In this document: positions 32,952 to 41,434 of the stretch, one piece after another | How positions within the stretch are numbered: position 1 is the first letter of the stretch | Layout: every line of letters starts with the position of its first letter | Source: Arsukibacterium sp. UBA5043 | Lineage (GTDB): Bacteria > Pseudomonadota > Gammaproteobacteria > Enterobacterales > Alteromonadaceae | Direction of reading: 5' to 3' | NCBI GenBank assembly: GCA_002415085.1 | Contig: DIBV01000003.1 | Span: 62,001 to 126,000 of the forward strand | Length of the DNA: 64,000 nt | Program-made: the position numbers and the translations under genes | The notes under the pieces: model-generated | Seen by the model: the letters and a program-made list of their open reading frames with translations, nothing else | Database searches by the model: none | What the model was told of the DNA's origin: nothing

Positions 32952-33850
32952 GGTAAATGTTCTCCACCGGTCACCCCAATTACTTCGGCAGTCAGATAAC
33001 TGGATTCCTGCGAGGCCAGAAAAACATAAGCCGGCGCCAGCTCAGCCGGCTGGCCGGGGCGGCCCATTGGCACATGTTTGCCAAAATTTTTCAGCTTTTC
33101 CGGCGGCTGACCACCACTTTGCTGCAGCGGCGTCCAGATGGGCCCCGGTGCTACCCCATTAACTCTGATGCCTTTGTCGATCAGCATTTTGGCTAATGCT
33201 TTAGTAAAACTGGTAATGGCGCCCTTGGTAGAGGCGTAATCCAGCAAACCTGCTGATGGCTGATAAGACTGAATAGAGGTGGTATTAATAATGCTGGCGC
33301 CGGCTGGCATATGCGGCACAGCGGCTTTCGTTATCCAGAACATGGCAAACACATTGGTGGTAAAGGTTTGCTGAAATTGCTCGCTGCTTAAATCTGCCAG
33401 CTCTGCCTCAAACTGCTGCTTCCCGGCGTTATTGACCAGAATATCAATGCTGCCAAGCTTGCTGATTGTCTCGGCCACCAGCTTTTTACAAAAGGCTTCA
33501 TCGGCAATATCGCCGGGTACCGCATATGCATTTACCCCGGCTTTTTGCAGCAGTTTTAACGTGGTTTCGCCATCAGTCTGTTCGTCTGGCAGATAATTAA
33601 TTACCACATCTGCGCCTTCGCGGGCGAAGGCAATAGCCACCGCCCGACCAATACCGGAATCACCACCGGTAATCAGCGCCTTGCGACCCAGTAGCCGGCC
33701 ACTGCCCTGATAGCTGTCTTCACCATGGTCTGCCGTCGGGCTCAGTTTAGCGTCAAGTCCCGGGTCGGGCTGTGAAGGGTCATGCTCAGTGTTACCGGTA
33801 GTATATTGTTTGCGGGGATCCTGCATTGAGAATTGATTTTTGGTGGTCAT
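32948..33850 (-). CDS. Short-chain dehydrogenase, YghA/YdaD general-stress type
   Basis: 300 residues with a 50-residue N-terminal extension (QDPRKQYTTGNTEHDPSQPDPG...) typical of the YghA/GSP39 group. Rossmann loop TGGDSGIGRAVA (about 61-72), NNAG (142-145), catalytic Ser in NTTSIQSYQP and Tyr-Lys in LLDYASTKGA, end LTAEVIGVTGGEH. These NAD(P)-dependent enzymes reduce aldehydes or ketones, often in general stress. Strong AGGAGGT before the ATG. Downstream hypothetical gene is overlapped. Confidence 0.92.
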   Translation of the reverse strand: MTTKNQFSMQDPRKQYTTGNTEHDPSQPDPGLDAKLSPTADHGEDSYQGSGRLLGRKALITGGDSGIGRAVAIAFAREGADVVINYLPDEQTDGETTLKLLQKAGVNAYAVPGDIADEAFCKKLVAETISKLGSIDILVNNAGKQQFEAELADLSSEQFQQTFTTNVFAMFWITKAAVPHMPAGASIINTTSIQSYQPSAGLLDYASTKGAITSFTKALAKMLIDKGIRVNGVAPGPIWTPLQQSGGQPPEKLKNFGKHVPMGRPGQPAELAPAYVFLASQESSYLTAEVIGVTGGEHLP

Positions 33851-34103
33851 TCAGCACCTCCTGCCAGTAGCGAAAACAAGTAAGCGTGTAAGCTTGTTGC
33901 AGGTTTTATGCCTGTAATAAAGATAAAGAAAAAAATAAAACAGATCAGGAAGATAGCTAAAAATCGTAAGCGCAATACCGGTATAGCAAGCCGCACAGCT
34001 GAGCCTGCTACTGAAGATATTACCGTCGCCAGACGTAAAATTTGCAGCGCCAGCCTGAGGGTTATGAATTATGAGGTATGAGCTCCCGGCTCTGGGTTAA
34101 GGG

Positions 34104-34745
34104 TTAGCTGCTGCTTAGCTGTGCTTTGCGAAAACAGCCGTTATGATGATCATTGACCATGCCGCAGGCCTGCATATGGGCATAAATAATGGTTGAGCCG
34201 ACAAACTTAAAACCGCGTTTTTTTAAATCTTTGCTAAACGCATCGGATTCCGGGCTGGTGGCGCGAAAATCTGCGGCACTGCTAATACTGTTTTGCTGTG
34301 GTTTGCCATTAACAAAGCGCCACTGATAAGCGCTGAAACTGTCAAACTCGGCCTGTATTTCCAGAAAGCGGGCAGCATTATTAATAGCGGCCGCTATTTT
34401 TAAGCGGTTACGGATAATCCCCGGATTTTGCAGCAATTCAGCGGCTTTAGCCTCATCGAAGGCGGCCACTTTAACCGGGTCAAAGTTGGCAAAAGCAGCC
34501 CGGTAATGATCACGTTTTTTTAATACCGTATACCAGCTAAGCCCGGCCTGTGCTGCTTCCAGGGTTAAAAACTCAAACAGCTTTGTATCGTCATATACCG
34601 GCACGCCCCACTCAGTGTCATGGTAGGCAACGTAATCGGGTTTAGTTAAATCAACCCAGCTGCAACGACAGGGCTCTGTGGTCGTTGATTCAGTGTTCAC
34701 TGATTCTATGATCATCGATTCTCTGTTCATTGGCTCGGGGCTCAT
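34104..34745 (-). CDS. tag: DNA-3-methyladenine glycosylase I (Tag) with repeat-made N-terminal tail
   Basis: 213 residues, about 25 longer than E. coli Tag. The enzyme starts at CSWVDLTKPDYVAYHDTEWG (about 28-47), with FEFLTLEAAQAGLSWYTVLKKR (catalytic Glu and helix region), NPGIIRNRLKI and the Zn-site end HMQACGMVNDHHNGC. It removes 3-methyladenine from DNA. The first 25 residues are five copies of a five-residue unit (MSPEP, MNRES, MIIES, VNTES, TTTEP) encoded by a 15-bp tandem repeat. The ATG overlaps the amidohydrolase stop (ATGA); Met6 and Met11 are alternative starts. Confidence 0.9.
   Translation of the reverse strand: MSPEPMNRESMIIESVNTESTTTEPCRCSWVDLTKPDYVAYHDTEWGVPVYDDTKLFEFLTLEAAQAGLSWYTVLKKRDHYRAAFANFDPVKVAAFDEAKAAELLQNPGIIRNRLKIAAAINNAARFLEIQAEFDSFSAYQWRFVNGKPQQNSISSAADFRATSPESDAFSKDLKKRGFKFVGSTIIYAHMQACGMVNDHHNGCFRKAQLSSS
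34671..34745 (-). repeat. 15-bp tandem repeat, five copies, at the start of tag
   Basis: Plus-strand units of the type CATTGATTCTNTGTT recur every 15 bases (for example CACTGATTCTATGAT, CATCGATTCTCTGTT). They add five-residue blocks to the Tag N-terminus; three of them start with ATG. Confidence 0.8.
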
Positions 34746-36061
34746 TTAGGCTTTGCTGCTGTTTTCTGTGGTGGCGCGGCCAGATAATCCAGCGCCAGGC
34801 CGGTTAATGCCCGTACTCCGGTTATCAGCGCATCTTCGTTAACGTCAAACATTGGCGAATGATTCGGTGGCACCTCGCTTAGTGGCGTGTTATCCGGCGA
34901 GATACCTAAAAAGAAAAATACCCCCGGGATCTGCTGCTGATAAAACGAAAAATCTTCGGCCCCGGTGATCGGTTTTATCGACGCAACGCCGTTATCTGCC
35001 GCCGCCCATTGTAAACTTGGCATCGCCCAGTTGGTCAGGGCCGGATCGTTCCAGGTTACCGCCGCAAAGTTATGGACATGAAAATCGGCTGCGGCGCCGC
35101 TGGCTTTGGCAATGTGTTCGCTGGTGTGAGCCATCCGGGCGATTAGGTCTTCGCGCATCCCGCTGTCAAAGGTACGGATGGTGCCTTCTAATTTCACCTC
35201 ATCCGGAATAATATTCCAGCGGATCCCGCCGTGTACCTGACCAAATGACACCACCGCCGGTGCCTTAGTTACATCAATTTGCCGGGCCGGGATCAGGTTA
35301 ATAGCGTTAATCAGCTGGCCGGTGACATTTATCGGATCGATGCCACGCCATGGGCTGGAGCCATGCACTTGTTTGCCTTTAACGGTTATCTGAAAGCTGT
35401 CGGCCGCGGCCATTATGCCTTCGGTTTTAACCTGCAGCTGGCCCGGTTCGCCCGGCCAGACATGCAGCCCGAAAATAGCGCTTGGGGCAGGATTGGCAAA
35501 CAGCCCCTCGGCCAGCATCATCTTGGCGCCGCCTTCTTCACCGGCTGGCGGGCCTTCTTCCGCCGGCTGAAAGATAAACATGATAGTGCCGGCAATATCG
35601 GCTTGCTGTTTGCTCAGCACTTCTGCGGTACCCATTAGTATTGCAACATGGGCATCATGACCACAGGCATGCATAACGCCGGTTTGCTGGCCGTTAAATT
35701 CGCTGGTTACCTTAGAAGCAAACGGCAAACCGGTTTGCTCGGTTACCGGCAGGGCATCCATATCGGCCCGCAGCGCCACTACCGGGCCGGGCTTTGCCCC
35801 TTTTAAAATACCGACCACACCGGTGTGGGCAATACCGGTGCGTACTTCAAGGCCCAGTTTTTCTAAATGGGCTGCGACCTTAGCGGCCGTTTGAAACTCG
35901 CGGTTTGACAGTTCCGGGTGCTGGTGAATATCGCGCCGCCAGGCAATAACCTTTGGCATCACGTTCTGAATGTTTTTTGCAAGCTCAGGCCGCTCTTCAG
36001 CAATAACCAGTGGCGTGAATAAAAAAGGTAAAACAGACAGGCTTAGCAGTGACAGACGCAT
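34742..36061 (-). CDS. Secreted M20-family amidohydrolase
   Basis: 439 residues with a signal peptide (MRLSLLSLSVLPFLFTPLVIA). Metal-binding motifs of the M20D branch: RRDIHQHPELSNREFQTA, LRADMDALPV, MHACGHDAHVAIL and FQPAEEGPPAGEEGGAKMM; GAEDFSFYQQQIPGVFFFLG near the end. This group cleaves N-acyl amino acids or amino-acid conjugates; here in the periplasm. The substrate is not readable. The gene precedes tag with a 4-base overlap, probably chance operon membership. Confidence 0.9.
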   Translation of the reverse strand: MRLSLLSLSVLPFLFTPLVIAEERPELAKNIQNVMPKVIAWRRDIHQHPELSNREFQTAAKVAAHLEKLGLEVRTGIAHTGVVGILKGAKPGPVVALRADMDALPVTEQTGLPFASKVTSEFNGQQTGVMHACGHDAHVAILMGTAEVLSKQQADIAGTIMFIFQPAEEGPPAGEEGGAKMMLAEGLFANPAPSAIFGLHVWPGEPGQLQVKTEGIMAAADSFQITVKGKQVHGSSPWRGIDPINVTGQLINAINLIPARQIDVTKAPAVVSFGQVHGGIRWNIIPDEVKLEGTIRTFDSGMREDLIARMAHTSEHIAKASGAAADFHVHNFAAVTWNDPALTNWAMPSLQWAAADNGVASIKPITGAEDFSFYQQQIPGVFFFLGISPDNTPLSEVPPNHSPMFDVNEDALITGVRALTGLALDYLAAPPQKTAAKPK

Positions 36062-36147
36062 AGCAATTCCGGATAGTGACTATTAAGTATTCCTACCTTA
36101 AGCGCTCTGGCTAAAAAAGCCAAGCCATATGCTGCAGTTCCAAGCTG

Positions 36148-36203
36148 GCTGTTATAGCCATGCTGTTACAACGAGGCTGTTATAACCAGGCTGTTACAAC
36201 CAG
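36148..36203. repeat. 14-bp tandem repeat, four copies, at the 3' end of corA
   Basis: Units GCTGTTATAGCCAT, GCTGTTACAACGAG, GCTGTTATAACCAG and GCTGTTACAACCAG follow one another from 36148; the last unit covers the corA stop codon. Explains the gap content between corA and the amidohydrolase gene. Confidence 0.85.
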
Positions 36204-37150
36204 CCTTTGCGTTTAAAAAACCAGTAGGGGGCAAAACCGGAAAGCAGCATCAGCCCCAACGCCCACGGGTAGCCTAGCAGCCATTCCAATTCCGGCATAT
36301 GGCTGAAGTTCATACCATAGGCACTGGCCACCAGCGTTGGGGGTAAAAACACTACCGCAGCAATGGAAAAGGTTTTAATGATTTGATTCTGGCGGATATT
36401 GATAAAACCCTGGGTTGAGTCCATCAGAAAGTTAATTTTATCGAATAAAAAGGTGGTGTGGGACATCAGGGTTTCGACGTCACGCATAATTTCCCGCAGG
36501 GTTTCTTCGTGCGCGGGCCGGCCTTTCAGATTGCGCAGCAAAAAAGAGATGTCGCGCTGGGTATCCATTAAGCACAGCCGGATTTTACCGTTGCTGTCTT
36601 CCAGTCGCGCCATTTTGCTAATCGCCTGATAAAGCTCTGAATCTTTTTCTTCCAGTACCAGATGACTGACGTCTTCCAGCTGCCGGTGCAAATCTTCTAC
36701 CGTATCAGCATGGTTTTCCACTTTCTGCTCAAGAATAGTGACCAGCAGCCCGGCCGGATCAGAGCACGTTACCTGACCACGCCGTGCCCGCAACCGTAAT
36801 AACCGAAAGTCGGCAATTTCATCTTCCCGAATGGTGATAAGCCGCTCGTCCTGCAAAATGCAGGCAACGGTTACCGTGGTATGCCGTCCTTCCTGGGGCG
36901 CAAGAAACAGTGAATGGACATGAATGCCGGCCTGATCCACAAAGCAGCGGGCTGAGGCTTCAATTTCCTCGACATCATCTGATTCAGGCAGCTCGACACT
37001 GAGCAGGGTACTTAGCAGCTCACGCTCGGGCTCAGTCGGCTCATGGGCGTCTATCCAGTGAGCGGTGCGCATCAGCTCAATATCATCAGTGGCCCCGGCC
37101 ACCGGAATTTCCCGGATAATACTTTGATCAATCGTAAATAAGCGGATCAT
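36194..37150 (-). CDS. corA: CorA-type magnesium/divalent cation transporter
   Basis: 318 residues, the usual CorA length. Large cytosolic N-terminal domain, long helix, then two C-terminal membrane helices; the selectivity motif is seen as ASAYGMNF (GMN) before the loop MPELEW, and the tail is basic (FKRKGWL). It forms a pentameric Mg2+ channel in the inner membrane. GGGAGG lies before the ATG. The stop codon falls in the last unit of a 14-bp tandem repeat. Confidence 0.95.
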   Translation of the reverse strand: MIRLFTIDQSIIREIPVAGATDDIELMRTAHWIDAHEPTEPERELLSTLLSVELPESDDVEEIEASARCFVDQAGIHVHSLFLAPQEGRHTTVTVACILQDERLITIREDEIADFRLLRLRARRGQVTCSDPAGLLVTILEQKVENHADTVEDLHRQLEDVSHLVLEEKDSELYQAISKMARLEDSNGKIRLCLMDTQRDISFLLRNLKGRPAHEETLREIMRDVETLMSHTTFLFDKINFLMDSTQGFINIRQNQIIKTFSIAAVVFLPPTLVASAYGMNFSHMPELEWLLGYPWALGLMLLSGFAPYWFFKRKGWL

Positions 37151-37230
37151 AGCGCCTCCCTTAATAAGCTATGCTAAGCCTGCAGTCTACCAAAAGCGCC
37201 AATATTGATTAAATGCGATAGCCATCATTG

Positions 37231-38673
37231 CTAGGTCCCGGGGCCGCATTCCAGGCAGGGGTTAACCTCAGCACTGGATTTTTGTAGATTACGCTGCAAA
37301 TCTTTCAGCGCGGTACGCAGCCCCTCTTCGATAACCGGGTGATAAAAAGGCATCGCCAGCATCGAAGAAACTGTCATCTGTTGTTGTGCTGCCCAGGCCA
37401 GCAGATGGCCTATATGCTCAGCCGCCGGACCCAACATTTCGGCGCCGCTAAACACGCCGCTGTCACGGCTGGCGTATACTTTCAGTATGCCCTGATTTTT
37501 TGCAATAACCTTACTGCGGCCCTGATCTTCAAAAGAACAGCAACCTTCTGCATAGTTGTGCCGTTCAGCCGCTGTCATCTGGCAGGGCACAGTGCCGACG
37601 CGGGTAATTTGCGGGCTGCTGAATACCACTGAAAACGGCACATAGCGCTTTGCAGTTTTAAGCTCTGGATAACGTCCTGCGTTAGCTCCGGCAATTCTGC
37701 CTTCAGCGGCTGCTTCATGCAGCAGCGGGCTTTGCTGATTGGCATCACCGGCCAGGAACACCGGTTTATCGCCACATTGTAATGTTGAAGGATCGGTCAG
37801 CGGCACGCCTTTGTCATTTAAGGTCAGGCCACTGTTAGGCAAGTCAAGGCTTTGAAGGTTAGGTGAGCGACCGGTGGCCAGTAAAACATAGTCAAACAGC
37901 CCGGTTACCGGCCCGTTGTTACGATGCGTAAAACTGATGGTCACACCGTCAGTCACAGCTGAAATATCAGTGACGTCGGCATCGGTGTCTAAATAAAATT
38001 CTTTGCTAAAACATTGCCTGGCATAGTCGCGAATGTCTTGATCAGCAATGCCGGCCAACGCATCGCTGCGGCCAAACATATACACGTCAACACCCAGCCG
38101 GCTTAACGCCTGGCCCAGTTCCAGTCCGACCGCACCGGCACCAAATACGGCTATATTCTTTGGCAAGACGGCCAATTCGAACAGAGTGTCAGTGGTGAGC
38201 AGCCGCTCGCCCAGGCCTTGAAACATCTCAGGAATATAAGGGCTTGAGCCGGTAGCAATAACAATACGCTTTGCGGTTATTTCTGTTGTTGCGCCAACCG
38301 CCAGCAAACCCGGCGAGAGAAAACGGGCAGGGCCCTTTAGTTTGTGGTCATCAGGAATATCTTCCATTGACTTAAGTACTGAATCGACAAAGTTATCTCT
38401 TTCCTTACGAACCCGTTGCAGCACCTGCTGGCTATCAATAACAACATCATTAATCTGAATACCAAATAGCTCACTATGTGCAGCGTCGTGGGCACGCTCT
38501 GCGGCGGCAATCAATAATTTGCTGGGCATACAACCCACCCGGGCACAGGTGGTGCCATAGCTGCTGCCTTCAATCAGTACCAGCTTGTCGGTGTGCTTGC
38601 GCGCTGCATTATAAGCGGTTAGCCCGGCCGTGCCGGCACCAATGATGGCAACGTCTACCTGTTTTCTATCCAT
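37231..38673 (-). CDS. FAD-dependent pyridine nucleotide-disulfide oxidoreductase (dihydrolipoyl dehydrogenase-like)
   Basis: 480 residues. FAD motif IIGAGTAGLTAY (10-21), redox disulfide Cys43/Cys48 in TTCARVGCMPSK (standard lipoamide dehydrogenases have CLNxGC), NAD motif FGAGAVGLELGQALSR, ATGRSPN, and the base pair His-Glu in YHPVIEEGL. The protein should reduce a disulfide with NAD(P)H in the cytosol. It ends in an unusual CLECGPGT tail with a CxxC pair. No pyruvate or oxoglutarate dehydrogenase genes are near, so it is probably not the E3 of those complexes. Confidence 0.88.
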   Translation of the reverse strand: MDRKQVDVAIIGAGTAGLTAYNAARKHTDKLVLIEGSSYGTTCARVGCMPSKLLIAAAERAHDAAHSELFGIQINDVVIDSQQVLQRVRKERDNFVDSVLKSMEDIPDDHKLKGPARFLSPGLLAVGATTEITAKRIVIATGSSPYIPEMFQGLGERLLTTDTLFELAVLPKNIAVFGAGAVGLELGQALSRLGVDVYMFGRSDALAGIADQDIRDYARQCFSKEFYLDTDADVTDISAVTDGVTISFTHRNNGPVTGLFDYVLLATGRSPNLQSLDLPNSGLTLNDKGVPLTDPSTLQCGDKPVFLAGDANQQSPLLHEAAAEGRIAGANAGRYPELKTAKRYVPFSVVFSSPQITRVGTVPCQMTAAERHNYAEGCCSFEDQGRSKVIAKNQGILKVYASRDSGVFSGAEMLGPAAEHIGHLLAWAAQQQMTVSSMLAMPFYHPVIEEGLRTALKDLQRNLQKSSAEVNPCLECGPGT

Positions 38674-38953
38674 AAATCGGTCCTGATACTGTCAGCAGTT
38701 CTGTTTTGCCGTCAGCTAAAAGCAAGTATAAGTATATCTGTGCTTTCGCCGCGGGATCAGAGTGTTAGTTACTGACAGCATAGCAGAAGCAGTCGAGGAC
38801 ACAGTAATAGCGATGCACCTGCAAAAATTTCAGCCATGCCCTGTAAGCAGGTAGACACCCGCTACAGCCTTAATTCATAGAAGGCTGGTTAAAGTTTGAC
38901 CTGTATCTCTGACGGGTGCTGTGCTAGGCTTTACTCTGGCAACAGGAGGTACG

Positions 38954-39856
38954 ATGAGTAAGCAGTTAGCGCCAGCATCGTCGGCATTGGTGGTGGAAGG
39001 GGGCGCCATGCGGGGCATTTTTGCGGCAGGCGTGCTGGATGCTTTTATGGAGCAGCAGTATCAGCCGTTTCAGTTTGCTATTGGCGTTTCTGCCGGCTCC
39101 ACTAATTTAATTGGCTATTTGGCCGGCAATCATGGCCGCAGCCGGCAAATTTTACTGGACCATGCCCGTCGCACCGATTTTTTAAACTGGCGCCGTTACC
39201 TGAAGGGCGGCCATTTCTGCGATGTCAGCTGGTTATGGCATGCCTCTTTTGACGAAGTCCCGCTGAATGTTGCTCACTATCTGCGTCAGCAGGTACCGCT
39301 TTATGCCGTCACTACCAGTGTGAATACCGGCCTGGCCCACTATTTTGAGGTGACCGCAGACAACATGCATCAGTTGTTTCCGGCATCGTGCGCGATACCG
39401 CTGATGTACCGTGATTTTCCACAAATTAACGGTGAGCAGATGACTGATGGTGGTTTGGCTGATGCCATTCCGGTATTAAAGGCTTATGCCATGGGCGCGC
39501 GCGACATTACCGTGGTTTTGTCACAGCCTGAGGGGTATCGCAAACGCACCAGCCGCTTGCCGGTATTAATGAAACCGTTTTTTAAACAGTACCCCCAGAT
39601 GTTCAGCGCTGTGCTAAGCAGAACAGCGCGTTATAATCAGGCATTGAATTTTATTGCCAGCCCACCGGCAGATTGCAAAGTGAATGTGGTGGCGCCGCCT
39701 GCTGATTTTGCCGTAGGCCGTTTTTGTCAGAACCCGCAACTGCTGGAAGCCGGCTATCAGGCCGGCCGGCGCAGCGGTTTGCAGCAGGTATCGGGTATCT
39801 CGGAAGCCACAAATAACCTGGAAGCCATGCCGTTATCAAAGATAGCCACCGGCTAA
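38954..39856 (+). CDS. Patatin-like phospholipase (YjjU-like)
   Basis: 300 residues from the ATG at 38954, with AGGAGGT 4 bases before it (the frame opens at 38921). Patatin elements: oxyanion loop EGGAMRGIFAAGV, nucleophile serine in GVSAGSTN and the dyad Asp in TDGGLADAIPV. It is a cytosolic or membrane-associated lipid acyl hydrolase; no signal peptide. Convergent with ppx. Confidence 0.9.
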   Translation: MSKQLAPASSALVVEGGAMRGIFAAGVLDAFMEQQYQPFQFAIGVSAGSTNLIGYLAGNHGRSRQILLDHARRTDFLNWRRYLKGGHFCDVSWLWHASFDEVPLNVAHYLRQQVPLYAVTTSVNTGLAHYFEVTADNMHQLFPASCAIPLMYRDFPQINGEQMTDGGLADAIPVLKAYAMGARDITVVLSQPEGYRKRTSRLPVLMKPFFKQYPQMFSAVLSRTARYNQALNFIASPPADCKVNVVAPPADFAVGRFCQNPQLLEAGYQAGRRSGLQQVSGISEATNNLEAMPLSKIATG

Positions 39857-39901
39857 AGTGGCGATTCGTTGGTCAGGCGCTGACAACTAGACAGTCTGTT
39901 A

Positions 39902-41434
39902 TTAATAAACAATTGTTTCTGGCAGGCCCGGGCAATCCAGCCTGAACGCAATTTTCTTCAGGGCTTTTTGTTCCAGCTGCAAATCAGCAGATAACACACT
40001 TTGCTGGGTCAGCCATTCTGGCGGCAATAGCAGTTGTAGCTGCTGGGCACTGGCACTGGCAGTGAATTGCGGGATAAAATCATCGCGTCGTTTCTGATTT
40101 AGCAACACTGCCAGTCGTAATAACACCAATAAATTTATAACCTGAGGCAACTGATACAAACTGAAAATAGGCAGCTCATCTGCCCGGATTTTACGGCGAT
40201 GAAAGCGCACCAGACAGGCCAGTAACTGCTGTTGCTCCTGGTTAAAGCCCGGCAGGTTGGCATTTTGCAAAATATAAGCCGAATGTTTCTGAATACCTGA
40301 CGAGTTAATATGCAGACCAATTTCATATACTCTGCAAGCAAAACTGAGCAGCAGGCCATCGTCGTCAGTCAGCTGCCAGGCCGTTTGCACCTGGTTAAAT
40401 AAAGCCTGAGCGGTGTGTTGTACCCGTTGTGTCTGGGCATCATCAACGGTATACCGGCGCATCATACTGCTGATGGTGTGCTCGCGAATATCATGATGTT
40501 GCAGGCGCTCGCTCATTTCATACAACACGCCTTCTCTGAGCGCGGCATCGACATACACCATCTCATCAATTTGTAGCATGTTAAATGCACCAATTAGAAT
40601 CGCCAGTCCAGGACAAAGCAGCAGTTTGCGATCATCTGTTAAGCCTGCCAGTTCCAGTTCGCTGGCATTGTCGTACTGCAGCACGTGCCGTTTTAAGGCG
40701 GTTAAATCATTCAGCCGCAGACTGGTGCTGTTCCAGCCAAGACCCGCAATCACGTCTTTAATGGTTTTTACGGTACCTGAAGTGCCAACCGCTTGCTGCC
40801 AGCCGGCCGTACGAAAACTACTGACAATGGGCTCCAGTTCCTGCTCGGCTTGTAAAATAGCCCGCTCAAAGCGGCGCGAGCTGATCTTGCCCTGGCTGAA
40901 ATGGCTTTGGCCATAGCTAACGCAGCCCATATTACGGCTGCTTAATCGTAATGGCTGCAGGCCTTCGCCAATAGCAAATTCAGTACTGCCACCGCCAATA
41001 TCAATCACCAGCCGCTTGTTACTGAAATGCTCGAAATGGGCCACGCCCTGATAAATAAAACGGGCTTCTTCCTGACCGGAGATGACTTCTATCGGAAACG
41101 GGAATACCACCTTTGCCCGACGCAAAAAGGTGGCTGAGTTACGGGCCCGGCGCAGGGTGTAAGTGGCTATTACCCGCACTGCATTGGGAGCAAAAGGCTG
41201 CAGGGTATCGGCAAACTGGGCCAGTACCTGTAAACCCCGTTCAATAGCTTCCTCGCTAAGCACCAGCTCATCATTCAGGCCTTCAGCCAACTGCACTTTT
41301 TGCTTTTCCCGATGCAATAACTGCAATGAGCCATCAATTACCCTGGCAATAACCATATGAAAACTATTGGAGCCAAGATCAACGGCTGCCATGTAATCAG
41401 CGTCAGAGGACGCTATTTTTTCAGAATCTGTCAA
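39902..41434 (-). CDS. ppx: Exopolyphosphatase Ppx
   Basis: 510 residues, ASKHA fold. DLGSNSFHMVIAR (phosphate 1), DIGGGSTEFAIGE (phosphate 2) and the SGTVKTI segment are intact; the C-terminal HD-like helical part with YEIGLHINSSGIQKHSAY fits Ppx rather than the shorter GppA forms. It removes phosphate from the end of polyphosphate. It overlaps ppk by 4 bases (ATGA), so polyphosphate synthesis and breakdown are co-transcribed. Confidence 0.94.
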   Translation of the reverse strand: MTDSEKIASSDADYMAAVDLGSNSFHMVIARVIDGSLQLLHREKQKVQLAEGLNDELVLSEEAIERGLQVLAQFADTLQPFAPNAVRVIATYTLRRARNSATFLRRAKVVFPFPIEVISGQEEARFIYQGVAHFEHFSNKRLVIDIGGGSTEFAIGEGLQPLRLSSRNMGCVSYGQSHFSQGKISSRRFERAILQAEQELEPIVSSFRTAGWQQAVGTSGTVKTIKDVIAGLGWNSTSLRLNDLTALKRHVLQYDNASELELAGLTDDRKLLLCPGLAILIGAFNMLQIDEMVYVDAALREGVLYEMSERLQHHDIREHTISSMMRRYTVDDAQTQRVQHTAQALFNQVQTAWQLTDDDGLLLSFACRVYEIGLHINSSGIQKHSAYILQNANLPGFNQEQQQLLACLVRFHRRKIRADELPIFSLYQLPQVINLLVLLRLAVLLNQKRRDDFIPQFTASASAQQLQLLLPPEWLTQQSVLSADLQLEQKALKKIAFRLDCPGLPETIVY

